Assembly: GCA_030691735.1 (NCBI GenBank)
Contig: JAUYDS010000052.1
Span: forward strand, 1 to 52,037
Direction: 5' to 3'
Length of the DNA: 52,037 nt
Origin: Candidatus Aminicenantota bacterium
GTDB lineage: Bacteria; Acidobacteriota; Aminicenantia; Aminicenantales; UBA4085
Numbering within the stretch: position 1 is the first letter of the stretch; each line of letters begins with the position of its first letter. Shown piece by piece: positions 16,196 through 25,812 of this stretch. The translations under genes and the position numbers were made by a program. Under the pieces are notes generated by a model. The model ran no database searches and had not been told where the DNA came from. It was given only the letters and a program-made list of their open reading frames with translations.

Positions 16196-17419
16196 CTATT
16201 CTTCCTTGAATAAATCCTTGAATTTGGCGAATAGCCCTTTTTTTCGGTCCTTGGTCGATCCCTTCTCCCGGATCAGGCCGTGGCCGTAGTGCAGGAGCCC
16301 CACAGCCGTGGCGAAGTCGGGTGTGCTGACCCTGTCCAGAAGTCCCCCGACGCCCGTCGGGTCGCCGCGGCGGACGGGCACGTCGAAGATCTCCTCGGCG
16401 ACCTCCTCGAGGCCTTCGAGGAGGGCCGTGCCGCCGGTCAGGACGATCCCCGAGTTGAGGGATTTCTCGAATCCCATCCGCTTGATGTCGCTGTCCACCA
16501 GGCGGAAGATCTCTTCGGCGCGCGGCTCGATGATGTCGGCCAGGAGCTGACGCGAGAGCACGCGCGGCTTCCGCCCTGTGCCGACGGAGGGCACCTCGAC
16601 CGTCTCCTGCTCGTCGGTCACGGGCGAGATGACGCAGCCGAACTTTTTTTTGATCTTCTCCGCGTCGGGGATGGGCGTCCGCAGCCCGACGGCGATGTCG
16701 TTGGTGAAGTTGTCGCCGCCGAGGGGGATGATCGCCGTGTACCACAGGCTGCCGCGCTCGAAGATGGCGACCTCGGTCGTCCCGGCGCCGATGTCGATGA
16801 GCCCCACGCCGAGCTCCTTTTCGTCGTGGGTCAGGACCGCGGCGCTTGTCGCGATCTGGTTGAGGACGATCTGCTCGATGTTGATCCCGGCCCGCTCGAC
16901 GCAGGTCCGCAGGTTCTGAACGAGGGTGATGGCGCCCGTGACGATGTGGACGTTGACCTCGAGCTTGATGCCGTTCATGCCCAGCGGGTCGCGGATCCCG
17001 TCCTGCTCGTCCACTACGAATTCCTGGGGGATGACGTGGATGATCTCCCGGTCGGGCGGGATCGAAACGGCCTTGGACTGCTCGAGGACCCGGCGGATGT
17101 CATCACGCGAGATCTCCCGGTTCTTGCCCGAGACGGCAATGACGCCGCGGCTGTTGAAGCTCTTGATGTGCGCGCCCGAGATGCCGATGAAGGCCGAGTG
17201 GATGGCCACGCCGGCCATGAGTTCGGCCTCCTCCTGGGCTTTTTTTATGGCCGCCGAGGTGATATCGAGGTTGACCACGACGCCCTTCCGAAGTCCCTTG
17301 GAGTCGGCCGTGCCGATCCCGATGACCTCGAGCTTGCGCTCTTCGGTGATCTCGCCGATGACGGCGGTCACCTTTTTCGTGCCGATGTCGATGCCGACGA
17401 CGTATCCGTTCTTGGCCAT
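16196..17419 (-). CDS. ftsA: Cell division protein FtsA
   Basis: The 407-residue actin-like ATPase tethers FtsZ to the membrane. It has the phosphate-1 motif VVGIDIGTKKVTAVIGE (7-23), IDIGAGTTEVAIF (phosphate-2) and VLTGGTALLEG (adenosine motif). The SHS2 1C subdomain lies between them. The C-terminus GLFAKFKDLFKEE is the amphipathic membrane-targeting helix. The ATG overlaps the ftsQ stop (TAATG). Confidence 0.98.
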   Translation of the reverse strand: MAKNGYVVGIDIGTKKVTAVIGEITEERKLEVIGIGTADSKGLRKGVVVNLDITSAAIKKAQEEAELMAGVAIHSAFIGISGAHIKSFNSRGVIAVSGKNREISRDDIRRVLEQSKAVSIPPDREIIHVIPQEFVVDEQDGIRDPLGMNGIKLEVNVHIVTGAITLVQNLRTCVERAGINIEQIVLNQIATSAAVLTHDEKELGVGLIDIGAGTTEVAIFERGSLWYTAIIPLGGDNFTNDIAVGLRTPIPDAEKIKKKFGCVISPVTDEQETVEVPSVGTGRKPRVLSRQLLADIIEPRAEEIFRLVDSDIKRMGFEKSLNSGIVLTGGTALLEGLEEVAEEIFDVPVRRGDPTGVGGLLDRVSTPDFATAVGLLHYGHGLIREKGSTKDRKKGLFAKFKDLFKEE

Positions 17420-18369
17420 TAGCGTCTCTCCTTATTCGGTTCAGGGATGGCCGCGTTCTCCGCGGCGGCCGGGGCCCCGGGCATTGCCCGGGGGTCCACT
17501 TCCGCCGTACTCGCCCGTGGCTTATATCCACGGGCGAGTGGCGAGCCTAAGGCTCGTCCCTTGACTTTCGGGCCGGCGGGCTTGAAATAGATCCGGCCTT
17601 GGATCCGGAGGTTGGCGTAGTCCGGCGGACCGAAGGCGTTCGCCATCTCGTCCTTGTTCTCGCGAAAAAAAGTGATCTTCTGGGCGAACAGGTCGTCGCC
17701 GAGGAGGAGCCGCGTCGGGCAGGAACGGAAGGTCAGAACCACGTTGAGGGGCTCGCTCAGGTCGAGACTTTCGACATCGGCCCGGTCTTCGGCGGACAGG
17801 CTGCGCAGACAGTCCCAGGCCAGGGCGATCTTCTCCCGGCGGTCGTTTCGGAACAAGCCCTGGTCGACGAAGAGGGGAAGGCCCGGGTACTCCTCACGGC
17901 CCGCCTTGGACAGTTCGACGCCGTCCTCGGCGATGAGGGTATCCGCGTCCGTCCGGATCAGCGCAGCCGGAATCCGGGGCGTGATCTCGATCTTGACCGA
18001 CGAGGGGAAAACCTTCCGCAGGCGGGCTTCCTTGACCCAGGGATCGGATTCGATCCGGGCCTTGACCCGCCGGAGGTCCAACAGCAGGACGTTGCCCCAG
18101 CGGAGCTCGCGGATCATCCCGGCCAGGCTTGTTTTAACCGTCCCGTCCGGACAGGCGATCTGGACGTCTTTCACCTCCAGGTTCTTCCAGGAGATGACGA
18201 AAATATAGATTTCGTAGAAGGCGATGAACAGGATCGCCGCCAGGCCGACGGCCAGCAGCGTCTGGCGGGCTTTGGGCTGGGTCCTCCGTGTGTCCTTCTT
18301 CGGCCGGGCCTTGCCCTCGGAGCGCTGGAACTGCAGGGTATGGACGAAGAGCGTCTCTGGCCTGCTCAT
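17419..18369 (-). CDS. ftsQ: Cell division protein FtsQ (with repeat-derived tail)
   Basis: The 316-residue bitopic protein has a basic cytoplasmic N-terminus (~1-36), one membrane span (~37-60), a POTRA domain (VKDVQIACPDG... to ~150) and an FtsQ beta domain with WVKEARLRKVFPSSVKIEI. It links early and late divisome proteins by binding FtsL/FtsB. Residues ~269-303 are encoded by the structured repeat at 17463-17565, so the C-terminal tail after YFKPAGPKVKG is not a conserved FtsQ part. ATGA overlap with murC upstream. Confidence 0.93.
   Translation of the reverse strand: MSRPETLFVHTLQFQRSEGKARPKKDTRRTQPKARQTLLAVGLAAILFIAFYEIYIFVISWKNLEVKDVQIACPDGTVKTSLAGMIRELRWGNVLLLDLRRVKARIESDPWVKEARLRKVFPSSVKIEITPRIPAALIRTDADTLIAEDGVELSKAGREEYPGLPLFVDQGLFRNDRREKIALAWDCLRSLSAEDRADVESLDLSEPLNVVLTFRSCPTRLLLGDDLFAQKITFFRENKDEMANAFGPPDYANLRIQGRIYFKPAGPKVKGRALGSPLARGYKPRASTAEVDPRAMPGAPAAAENAAIPEPNKERR
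17463..17565. repeat. Structured dispersed repeat, copy 2 (in ftsQ 3' end)
   Basis: A 103-bp element inverted relative to 13594-13657. It contains three hairpins: CCCCGGGC-ATT-GCCCGGGG, a perfect 12-bp stem ACTCGCCCGTGG / CCACGGGCGAGT around CTTATAT (17509-17539), and GAGCC-TAA-GGCTC. The middle hairpin is missing from copy 1. The reading frame stays open through all of it. Confidence 0.8.
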
Positions 18370-19754
18370 CGCTTCGCCTCCAGTCTTTTGATGAAGTCGG
18401 GGATGGCCTTGTAGATGTTGCCGGCGCCGAGGAAGAGGACCATGTCGCCGCGGACGACCAGCTTTTTGAGAAGAGCGGGCAGTTTCGTCAGGTCCGCCTC
18501 GAAATGGACGTTCTTGTGGCCGACCTGCTTGATCCGCTCGTAGAGCGCCGCTCCGGAGACGTTGGGGATCGGCTCTTCGCCGGCGGGATAGATCTCGGTG
18601 ATGACGACGACGTCCGCCTGGTTGAAAGAGGTGGCGAATTCGCTCATCAGGTGGGACAGGCGGGTGTAGCGGTGCGGCTGGAACGCGGCGACGACCCGTC
18701 GCGGCCAGCCCCGTTTCGCGGCGTCGAGCGTCGCCTTGATCTCGGTCGGGTGATGGGCGTAGTCCTCGATGATCATCACGTCGTTGACCGCTTTCTTGAA
18801 CTCGAAGCGGCGGCCGGTCCCGGCGTAGCTTTCGAGCGCCTCGAAGATGAGCGAGGGCGGGACGTCCAGGTCCAGGGCGACGGCCGTCGAGGCCATGGCG
18901 TTGAGGATGCTGTGCTTGCCGGGGACGTTCAGCCGCAGACGGCCGAGCTCGCGGCCCTTGGTGTGGAGTAGGGATGTGCTCGAAAATTTATTGAACTGCA
19001 TCTCCCGGGCGAAGATATCGGACTGGGTCGAAAAGCCGTAGGTGATGATCCGGCGCTCGAGCCGGGGGATGATGTTCTGGAGGTTGGGATCGTCGAGGCA
19101 GAGGATGATCGGGCAGTAGAAAGGAACCTTGTTGGCGAAATGGACGAAGGTCTTCTGGAGCTCTTCGACGTTGTGATACTGGTCCAGATGTTCCGCGTCG
19201 ATGTTGGTCAGGACGGCGATAAAGGGGGACAGGTACAGAAAGGAGCGATCGCTCTCGTCGGCCTCGGCGACGAAGAAGTCGCCTTCACCCAACTTGGCAT
19301 TGGCCCCGATGGTGTTCAGCCGGCCGCCGACGATGATCGTCGGATCGAAGCCGGCCCTGTCCAGGATGGTGGCGATCATGGACGTCGTGGTCGTCTTGCC
19401 GTGCGAGCCGGCCACGGCGATGCCGTACTTCATGCGCATGAGCTCGGCCAGCATCTCGGCGCGGGGGATGACGGGAATCTTCCTCTGGCGGGCTTCCCGC
19501 ACTTCGACGTTGTCCTCTTTGATGGCCGAGGAGATGACGACAACGTCGGCGCCTTTGATGTTCTCCGCTTTGTGGCCGATGCAGATGCCGGCCTTGAGGC
19601 CGGCCAGGCGACGCGTGGCCTCGTTGGCCTGGACGTCCGAGCCGGTGACCTTGTAACCGAGGTTGAGGAGCACTTCGGCGATCCCGTTCATGCCGGTCCC
19701 GCCGATGCCGATCATGTGGATGTGTTTCAGTTTCCGGTACGTTCTCTTGACCAT
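18366..19754 (-). CDS. murC: UDP-N-acetylmuramate-L-alanine ligase
   Basis: The 462-residue ATP-dependent ligase adds L-Ala to UDP-MurNAc. It has the N-terminal UDP-binding loop MIGIGGTGMNGIAEVL, the P-loop GSHGKTTTTSMIA, EADESDRSF and the C-terminal ligase motif EDYAHHPTEIKATL. HPHRYTRL-like FQPHRYTRL identifies MurC rather than Mpl. Usual murB and ddl partners do not follow; ftsQ does. The gap to murG upstream is 9 nt. Confidence 0.97.
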   Translation of the reverse strand: MVKRTYRKLKHIHMIGIGGTGMNGIAEVLLNLGYKVTGSDVQANEATRRLAGLKAGICIGHKAENIKGADVVVISSAIKEDNVEVREARQRKIPVIPRAEMLAELMRMKYGIAVAGSHGKTTTTSMIATILDRAGFDPTIIVGGRLNTIGANAKLGEGDFFVAEADESDRSFLYLSPFIAVLTNIDAEHLDQYHNVEELQKTFVHFANKVPFYCPIILCLDDPNLQNIIPRLERRIITYGFSTQSDIFAREMQFNKFSSTSLLHTKGRELGRLRLNVPGKHSILNAMASTAVALDLDVPPSLIFEALESYAGTGRRFEFKKAVNDVMIIEDYAHHPTEIKATLDAAKRGWPRRVVAAFQPHRYTRLSHLMSEFATSFNQADVVVITEIYPAGEEPIPNVSGAALYERIKQVGHKNVHFEADLTKLPALLKKLVVRGDMVLFLGAGNIYKAIPDFIKRLEAKR

Positions 19755-19763
19755 CGGGGCCTC

Positions 19764-20849
19764 CTAGCGGCGCGTCTCCATGAGTTCAAAGCATAGCTCG
19801 GCGATCGCTTCGACGGCGGCGTCCTTTTTCAAGGAATCGAGGTTCTTTTCCATGAGCGAAATCCGGTCCTGGTGCTCGAGCAGATCCAGGATCTTCTCGG
19901 CCAGACGGGACGGCGTCCATTCGCTCTCGAGGAGGACGTCGGCCCCCCCCGCGTTCTTCAGCAACGCGGCGTTCCCCGCCTGGTGATCGTCGGCCGCTTG
20001 GGCGAAGGGGATCAGGATCGAAGCCTTGCGCGCGGCGATGAGCTCGGCGCAAGTCGTCGCGCCGGCGCGGCCGATGACGAGGTCGGTCTTGGCGAACAGG
20101 TCCGGCATGTCGATGAAGAACGGAGCCACGACGGCCGCCGCGAAGCCTTGGTCGGCGTAGCTCGTCCTGACCCAATCCAGGTCGCGTTCCCCGGTCTGGT
20201 GATGGATCGCGAGCCGGTCTTTGACCGGGCCGAGGAGGGGCAGGGTTTCGACGACCGACCGATTGAGGAAATGCGAGCCTTGGCTGCCGCCGAAAACGAG
20301 TAGCGCCAGCCGACCATCCCTTTTTTTTTGCGGGACGGCGTAGAACTCTTCGCGAACCGGATTGCCGAGGCACACTCCCTTGCCTTTGAAATAAGGCAGG
20401 GAGGCTTCGAACGCGGCCACGGCTTTCTTGACCCAGCGCAGGAGAAGCCGGTTGGTGAATCCGGGGCGGACGTTCTGCTCGAGGATCAGGGTGGGGATCC
20501 TCAGCCAAGAGGCCAGCAGGACGATCGGACCGGAACTGTAGCCTCCGACGCCCACGACAAGAGCCGGCTTGATCCGCATCAGAAGTCCCAGCGATTTGAG
20601 GAAGGCTCCCGGCAGAAGGGCGAGCGCTTTGAGGCGCCGCCAGCCCCGGCCTTTCAGGCCTTCGATGCGCATGGGGACGAAGCGGACCTCGTGGCGGGCC
20701 ACGATCGTCCGTTCGGTCTCGCGCCCGCTCCCGACGAAGGTCAACTCGATCTTGGGGTCCTTTTGACTGAGCTTTTGGCCGAGGACGAGGGCGGGGAAGA
20801 GGTGACCTCCCGTTCCTCCGCCGCTGATGATCACCCGCTTTTCCCTCAT
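19764..20849 (-). CDS. murG: Lipid II synthase MurG (N-acetylglucosaminyl transferase)
   Basis: The 361-residue peripheral membrane GT28 transferase converts lipid I to lipid II. The start at 20849 overlaps the ftsW stop (ATGA). Motifs: ISGGGTGGHLFPAL (8-21), GVGGYSSGPIVLLA, EQNVRPGFTNR, FGGSQGSHFLN, and the UDP-GlcNAc site GRAGATTCAELIA followed by PFAQAADDHQAGNA. A longer frame upstream is only an antisense-free shadow of ftsW. Confidence 0.97.
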   Translation of the reverse strand: MREKRVIISGGGTGGHLFPALVLGQKLSQKDPKIELTFVGSGRETERTIVARHEVRFVPMRIEGLKGRGWRRLKALALLPGAFLKSLGLLMRIKPALVVGVGGYSSGPIVLLASWLRIPTLILEQNVRPGFTNRLLLRWVKKAVAAFEASLPYFKGKGVCLGNPVREEFYAVPQKKRDGRLALLVFGGSQGSHFLNRSVVETLPLLGPVKDRLAIHHQTGERDLDWVRTSYADQGFAAAVVAPFFIDMPDLFAKTDLVIGRAGATTCAELIAARKASILIPFAQAADDHQAGNAALLKNAGGADVLLESEWTPSRLAEKILDLLEHQDRISLMEKNLDSLKKDAAVEAIAELCFELMETRR

Positions 20850-21958
20850 GCGTTCCCTCGGTTGATCTCCTTGCGCTGCGAGATATGGAGAAGGATCCCG
20901 ACGGCGAAAAGGGTCGTCATGAGCGACGACCGGCCGAAGCTGAGAAGGGGCAGGGGGACGCCCTTGGCCGGGCCGAGCCCAAGGACGACGGTGATATTGA
21001 GCAGGGCCTGGGCGGCGATCAGGATCGTCAGACCCGCGGCCGCGAGCTGGCTGAAATGGTTCGGCGCCTTCATCGCGATGACGATGCCGCGCCAGACGAA
21101 CAGAGCGAACAGAAGGACCGTAGCTACGGTCCCGAGCAGGCCCAGTTCCTCGCCGATGACGGCGAAGATGAAATCCGTGTGGGGGCAGGGCAGAAAGAAC
21201 ATCTTCTGCGTGCCTTCGCCGAGACTGACGCCGAGCAAGCCGCCCGCGCCGAGGGCGAGCTTGGACTGCAGGACCTGGAAATTGATGGAATGGAGGTTCT
21301 TGCCCGGCGAGAGGAAGCCGAGAAGCCGTTCCAACCGGTAGGGAGAGGCGAAGACGAAATAGGCGAAGAAGGGAACGGAGGCCAAGCCCAGATAGGCGAA
21401 ATATTTCGGCCGCACGCCGCCGAGGAAAAGAAGGACGGCGCAGACGGCGAAGATCAGGAGGGCCGTCCCGAAATCGGGCTCTTTGAGGATGAGCAGGACG
21501 AAAAAGAGGATGATGCCGAGGGGGATGAGGAGGGAGGACCATTCCTGGATCCGCTCCTTGCGGCGGTCGATGTACCAGGCCAGGAACAGGACGAGGCTGA
21601 TCTTGGCCAGTTCCGACGGCTGGAAGCGGAACCCCGACAGGACGACCCAGCGATTGGTGTTGGCGACCGTCGGCATCAGGAAACACAGGAGGAGCAGGCC
21701 GGCCGAGAGGGTCAGCAGTCCGAAGACGAAGCCGGACTGTTGATAGACGGGTTTTCTCATCGAGAGCAGGACGACGATCAAGCCCATGCCCGCGGCCGCC
21801 CCGATGAGCTGGTGAAGGAGATAATAGAACGGCTGATGAAACTTCTCCGTCGCGGCGACGCCGGAGGCGCTGAAGACCATGACCAGACCCAACGTGATCA
21901 GGAGGAGGGTGGTGAAGAACAACCCCTTGTCGCAACCGTAGGGCCGGAAGACTTCCAT
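20846..21958 (-). CDS. ftsW: Peptidoglycan glycosyltransferase FtsW
   Basis: The 370-residue SEDS-family protein has ~10 membrane spans. It polymerises septal glycan strands with FtsI. Hallmarks: FQPSELAKISLVLFLAWY, LKEPDFGTALLIF with the catalytic Asp, LGAGGLLGVSLGEGTQK, PHTDFIFAVIGEELG and the C-terminal PLPLLSFGRSSLM. Position between murD and murG indicates FtsW rather than RodA. It lies 3 nt from murD. Confidence 0.96.
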   Translation of the reverse strand: MEVFRPYGCDKGLFFTTLLLITLGLVMVFSASGVAATEKFHQPFYYLLHQLIGAAAGMGLIVVLLSMRKPVYQQSGFVFGLLTLSAGLLLLCFLMPTVANTNRWVVLSGFRFQPSELAKISLVLFLAWYIDRRKERIQEWSSLLIPLGIILFFVLLILKEPDFGTALLIFAVCAVLLFLGGVRPKYFAYLGLASVPFFAYFVFASPYRLERLLGFLSPGKNLHSINFQVLQSKLALGAGGLLGVSLGEGTQKMFFLPCPHTDFIFAVIGEELGLLGTVATVLLFALFVWRGIVIAMKAPNHFSQLAAAGLTILIAAQALLNITVVLGLGPAKGVPLPLLSFGRSSLMTTLFAVGILLHISQRKEINRGNA

Positions 21959-21961
21959 GGC

Positions 21962-23329
21962 TTAGCTTCGCTTCCTTTCGATCCTTTTTGACAGCGCCCG
22001 GACGTTCCGTTTGAAGACCCGTCCGCGCTCTTCGAAGTTCTTGAACATGTCCCAGCTCGTGCAGGCCGGAGCGAGGAGGACGACGTCGCCGCGCGACGCT
22101 GCCGCGAAAGCCCGCGGAACGACCTCGGAGAACGACTTCGCCTCCTCCATGGGGACAACACCGTCCAGGGCTTTCCGGATCTTCTCCGTCGCCGCTCCGA
22201 CCAGAACGACCTTTTTCGCCCTGGCTCTGACGAGGCGACGGAGCTTGGTGAAATCCGCACCCTTGTCCTTGCCGCCGAGGATGAGCACGACCGGCGCTTC
22301 GAAGCTCTGGAGCGCTTTGAGCGTCGCGTCCACGGTCGTGGCCTTCGAGTCGTTGACGAATCGCACGCCGCGCACGCTCTGGACGCGCTCCAGTCGGTGC
22401 TCGAGGCCTTCGAACGTCCGGATGGAATCCCGGATCCGCTCCGATTCGACACCGGAGAGGCGGGCGGCCAGAACCGCGGCCATGACGTTCTCCTGGTTGT
22501 GGAGCCCGGGCAGGCGGATGTCCCTGATCGGCAGGATCTTCCTTTCGTCCTCGTCCCGGACGACGATCCAACCGTCGCGAAGGAAACACCCGCGCCGAAG
22601 AGGCCGCTTGCGGCTGAATCCGAATACGTCCGATCTCGCCTCGTCCTTCAACCGCCAGACCAGGGCATCATCGCGGTTCAGGACGGCCCGGTCCGTTTCC
22701 CGCTGGGCGGTCACGAGCTTCTTTTTGGAGGCGAAATAGCCGTCGAATGTCTCGTGCCAGTCCAAATGGTTCTGGGAGATGTTCAGAAAAACGGCCAGGG
22801 ACACCCGGAAGGCGTCGATATATTCAAGCTGAAAGCTCGAGATCTCGGTGACGTAGAGGTGCTCGTCCCGGCTTTTGTCGACGAAGGACAGCAGCGGCGT
22901 GCCGATGTTGCCGGCGAGATATGCTTTGCGCCCCGCCTCTTTAAGGATCTTATGGAGGAGCGTCGTGGTCGTCGATTTGCCGTTCGTGCCGGTGATGCCG
23001 ATGATCGATCCTTTGAGGAAGCGGAAAGCGAGCTCGATCTCGGACAGGACGGGGATGCCCCGATCTTGAGCGGCCCGGAACTCCGGAAGCGGCGGCACGC
23101 CGGGGCTGGGGATGATGAGGTCGGCCTCGAGGAAGGAGGCCGGCCTGTGTCCGCCGGTCTCGACCGAGGCGCCGCGCTCCGTCCATGCGGCGAATTGAGG
23201 GCCGAGTTCGGCCTCGGTCTTTTTCTCGCTGATCGTCACCCGGGCGCCCCGGCAGAGAAGGAAATCCGCCGTGGCTTCGCCCGTTTTTCCCAGGCCGACG
23301 ACCAGAATTTTTTTATCTCGCAGGTCCAT
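21962..23329 (-). CDS. murD: UDP-N-acetylmuramoylalanine-D-glutamate ligase
   Basis: The 455-residue cytoplasmic ligase adds D-Glu to UDP-MurNAc-L-Ala. It has the N-terminal VVGLGKTGEATADFL, SPGVPP, the ATP loop GTNGKSTTTTLL, SSFQLEYI, NISQNHLDWHE and NDSKATTVDATLKAL, plus ILGGKDKGADF in the C-terminal domain. Its start lies 2 nt after the mraY stop. Confidence 0.97.
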   Translation of the reverse strand: MDLRDKKILVVGLGKTGEATADFLLCRGARVTISEKKTEAELGPQFAAWTERGASVETGGHRPASFLEADLIIPSPGVPPLPEFRAAQDRGIPVLSEIELAFRFLKGSIIGITGTNGKSTTTTLLHKILKEAGRKAYLAGNIGTPLLSFVDKSRDEHLYVTEISSFQLEYIDAFRVSLAVFLNISQNHLDWHETFDGYFASKKKLVTAQRETDRAVLNRDDALVWRLKDEARSDVFGFSRKRPLRRGCFLRDGWIVVRDEDERKILPIRDIRLPGLHNQENVMAAVLAARLSGVESERIRDSIRTFEGLEHRLERVQSVRGVRFVNDSKATTVDATLKALQSFEAPVVLILGGKDKGADFTKLRRLVRARAKKVVLVGAATEKIRKALDGVVPMEEAKSFSEVVPRAFAAASRGDVVLLAPACTSWDMFKNFEERGRVFKRNVRALSKRIERKRS

Positions 23330-23331
23330 GC

Positions 23332-24420
23332 TTATCTCAATTTCACCGTAGCCAGGCTGAAGAGAGCGAAGATGATGCCCAGGATCCAGAACCGGATCAC
23401 GACCTTCTCCTCGGGCCAGCCGAGGAGCTCGAAATGGTGATGGAGCGGGGCCATCTTGAAGATCCGTTTGCCGCCGCTGAGCTTGAAGTAGCCGACCTGG
23501 AGGACGACCGAGAAGGCCTCCAGGATGAAAACACCGGCGACGGTGAAGAGCAGCAGTTCCTGCTTGATGAGGATGGCGATGGCCGCCAGCGTCGCTCCGA
23601 TGGAGAGCGCTCCGACGTCGCCCATGAAGATCTCGGCGGGATGCGAATTGAACCAGAGGAACCCCAGGCAGGCGCCGGTCAGGGCCCCGGCGAACACGGT
23701 CAGCTCCGCGGCCTGCGGGACCTGGGCGATCCCGAGGTAGCCCGAAAAGATCTTATGGCCGGCGATATAGGTCAGCGCCGTCAGGGCCGTGGCGCTGATC
23801 AAGGTCAGGCCGATGGCCAGGCCGTCGAGCCCGTCGGCCAGGTTGACCGCGTTCGAAGAACCGACCAGGATCAGAATGATCCAGGGGACATAAAGCCAGC
23901 CGAGATAGGGGACCCAGTTCTTGATGAAGGGAAGGGAAAGCTGGAGCTTGAACTCGCCCGAAAATCCGAGGGCCATGATGATCAAGGCGAAGACGGCCGC
24001 CAGGATGAATTGGAAGATGAGCTTGTTCCTGGCGATGAGGCCCAAGGACCTTTTCTTCTTGACCTTCAGATAATCGTCCAGGAATCCGATCAGGCCGAAG
24101 AAGAACATCGTTCCCATCCCCAGCCAGACATAGCTGTTGCCCAAGTTCCCCCAGATCAAGGTGGGGATGAGCGTCGCGCCGATGATCAGAAGGCCGCCCA
24201 TGGACGGCGTGCCTTTCTTGGCCAGGTGGGACTGCGGTCCTTCGGTCCGGATCTCCTGGCCGATCTGATTCTTTATCAACAGCTTGATAAGCATCGGTCC
24301 AAGCAGAAGGGACAGAAAGAGGGCCGTGATGCCGGCCAGCGCGGTCCGGACGGTAATGTACCGGAAGATGTTGAAGAAGAACCATTCGTTTCTCAAGGGT
24401 ACAAACAGCCAGTAGAGCAC
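23332..24420 (-). CDS. mraY: Phospho-MurNAc-pentapeptide transferase MraY
   Basis: The 362-residue membrane enzyme makes lipid I from UDP-MurNAc-pentapeptide and undecaprenyl phosphate. It has ~10 spans and the motifs GTPSMGGLLII, FGLIGFLDDYLK (catalytic Asp pair), NAVNLADGLDGLAIG and MGDVGALSIGA with PLHHHFEL. The start codon is GTG at 24420, 1 nt after the murF stop. Confidence 0.97.
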   Translation of the reverse strand: MLYWLFVPLRNEWFFFNIFRYITVRTALAGITALFLSLLLGPMLIKLLIKNQIGQEIRTEGPQSHLAKKGTPSMGGLLIIGATLIPTLIWGNLGNSYVWLGMGTMFFFGLIGFLDDYLKVKKKRSLGLIARNKLIFQFILAAVFALIIMALGFSGEFKLQLSLPFIKNWVPYLGWLYVPWIILILVGSSNAVNLADGLDGLAIGLTLISATALTALTYIAGHKIFSGYLGIAQVPQAAELTVFAGALTGACLGFLWFNSHPAEIFMGDVGALSIGATLAAIAILIKQELLLFTVAGVFILEAFSVVLQVGYFKLSGGKRIFKMAPLHHHFELLGWPEEKVVIRFWILGIIFALFSLATVKLR

Positions 24421-24421
24421 G

Positions 24422-25810
24422 TCAGGTCTCCTTAAAAATCTCTTTCAAGGCTTCGATGATCGTTTCGGTCCGGATCGCTCGGGACCCTTTGACCAGGACC
24501 AGGTCGCCTTCCCGGAGCAGAGCGGGAACCTGAGCCGCGGCGTCTTCGCCCGTGGCGAAGGAGAGGATCCTGTCCATTCCCATGCCGGCCCGGCGCGCTC
24601 CCCCGGCCATGTGCCGGCTCAAGGGCCCGACCGTGACGAGGAGGTCCCAGCCGAACCGTTCCGCCTGTTGGCCGGCGTCTTCGTGGAACTTGGCCGCGGC
24701 CTCGCCCAGTTCGAGCATGTCGCCGAGCACGGCGACGCGCCTCCGGGCGGGAAGCACCGCGTAGTTCCGGAGGGCGGCTTCGAGGGCCCGGGGATTCGAG
24801 TTGTAAGAATCGTCGATGACGACGATCTTCTTTGCCAGGCGGAGGAGAAGGCCTCTTTTCGCGTAGGGCTTGAGGTCCTGGATCCCGTGTTCGATCTCGT
24901 CGAGCGAAAGGGACAAGGCGCGGCCGACGCCGACGGCCGCCAGCAGATCATAAATGTAGGTTTCCGAGAGGAAGGGGAACCTGATCCGCCGCCGGTCGCT
25001 GTCAAGGACGAGATCGAACTTGAACCCGTCGTAGCCCAGTCTCTGAAGGTTCTCGACCCGGATATCGCAGCCGCGGGAGAGGCCGAAAAAGATCTTCCGC
25101 CCGTTCCACGCCTGGGCGATCTTTTCGACGAAGGGATCATCGCCGTTGAGGACGGCGATCCCGTCCGTCTTCATGCCTTCCAGGATCTCCTTTTTTGCCG
25201 CGGCGATGGTCTCCATCGTCTTGAGGAACTCCAGATGGACGGGACTGATGTTGGTGATCACCGCCACCTCGGGCGGGGCGATCTCGGTCAGCGTCCGGAT
25301 CTCCCCGGGCGCGCTCATGCCCATCTCGAGGACGGCCGCGTCATGCCGGGTCTCGAGGCGGAGCAAGGTCAAGGCCAGACCGAGGTGATTGTTGAAATTT
25401 CCCTCGGACTTGAGCACGCGGAATTTCCGCGACAGGATCGCCGCCGTGAATTCCTTGGTCGTCGTTTTGCCCACGCTGCCGGTGATGCCGACCACCTTCA
25501 AGCTTCGTTCCTCGAGGACTTTCTTGGCCAGGATCTGCAAGGCTCGGACGGTGTCCGGCACCTGGAGGAGGGCGAAGTCCCCGGGGACCGACGGCACGGA
25601 CCGCGAGACCACGGCCCCGGCCGCGCCCCGTTCGGCCGCGGCGGCAACGAAGTCATGGCCGTCCCGGCGGGCGACGATGGCGAAGAAGAGCTCGCCGGGC
25701 GTCGTCTGGCGCGAGTCGATGTTGAAGGCGCGGAAGACGCGCTCCGGAGGCCCCTGGAGAATCGTTCCGCCGGTCGTTTCCGCGATCCGGTCCAGTCGCA
25801 GTTCTGCCAT
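24422..25810 (-). CDS. murF: UDP-MurNAc-tripeptide D-alanyl-D-alanine ligase
   Basis: The 462-residue ligase adds D-Ala-D-Ala to complete the pentapeptide. Visible are IDSRQTTPGELFFA in domain 1, GSVGKTTTKEFTAAIL (P-loop), NNHLGLALTLLRL, NISPVHLEF and DDSYNSNPRALEAAL with VLGDMLELG. DSYNxNP separates MurF from MurE. It starts 2 nt after murE. No ddl gene is present in the cluster, so its dipeptide substrate must come from elsewhere. Confidence 0.97.
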   Translation of the reverse strand: MAELRLDRIAETTGGTILQGPPERVFRAFNIDSRQTTPGELFFAIVARRDGHDFVAAAAERGAAGAVVSRSVPSVPGDFALLQVPDTVRALQILAKKVLEERSLKVVGITGSVGKTTTKEFTAAILSRKFRVLKSEGNFNNHLGLALTLLRLETRHDAAVLEMGMSAPGEIRTLTEIAPPEVAVITNISPVHLEFLKTMETIAAAKKEILEGMKTDGIAVLNGDDPFVEKIAQAWNGRKIFFGLSRGCDIRVENLQRLGYDGFKFDLVLDSDRRRIRFPFLSETYIYDLLAAVGVGRALSLSLDEIEHGIQDLKPYAKRGLLLRLAKKIVVIDDSYNSNPRALEAALRNYAVLPARRRVAVLGDMLELGEAAAKFHEDAGQQAERFGWDLLVTVGPLSRHMAGGARRAGMGMDRILSFATGEDAAAQVPALLREGDLVLVKGSRAIRTETIIEALKEIFKET

Positions 25811-25812
25811 GA

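Noticed and set aside
20850-22589. Upstream extension of murG
   Set aside because: The conserved MurG start is at 20849; the extension is a shadow frame of ftsW and murD.
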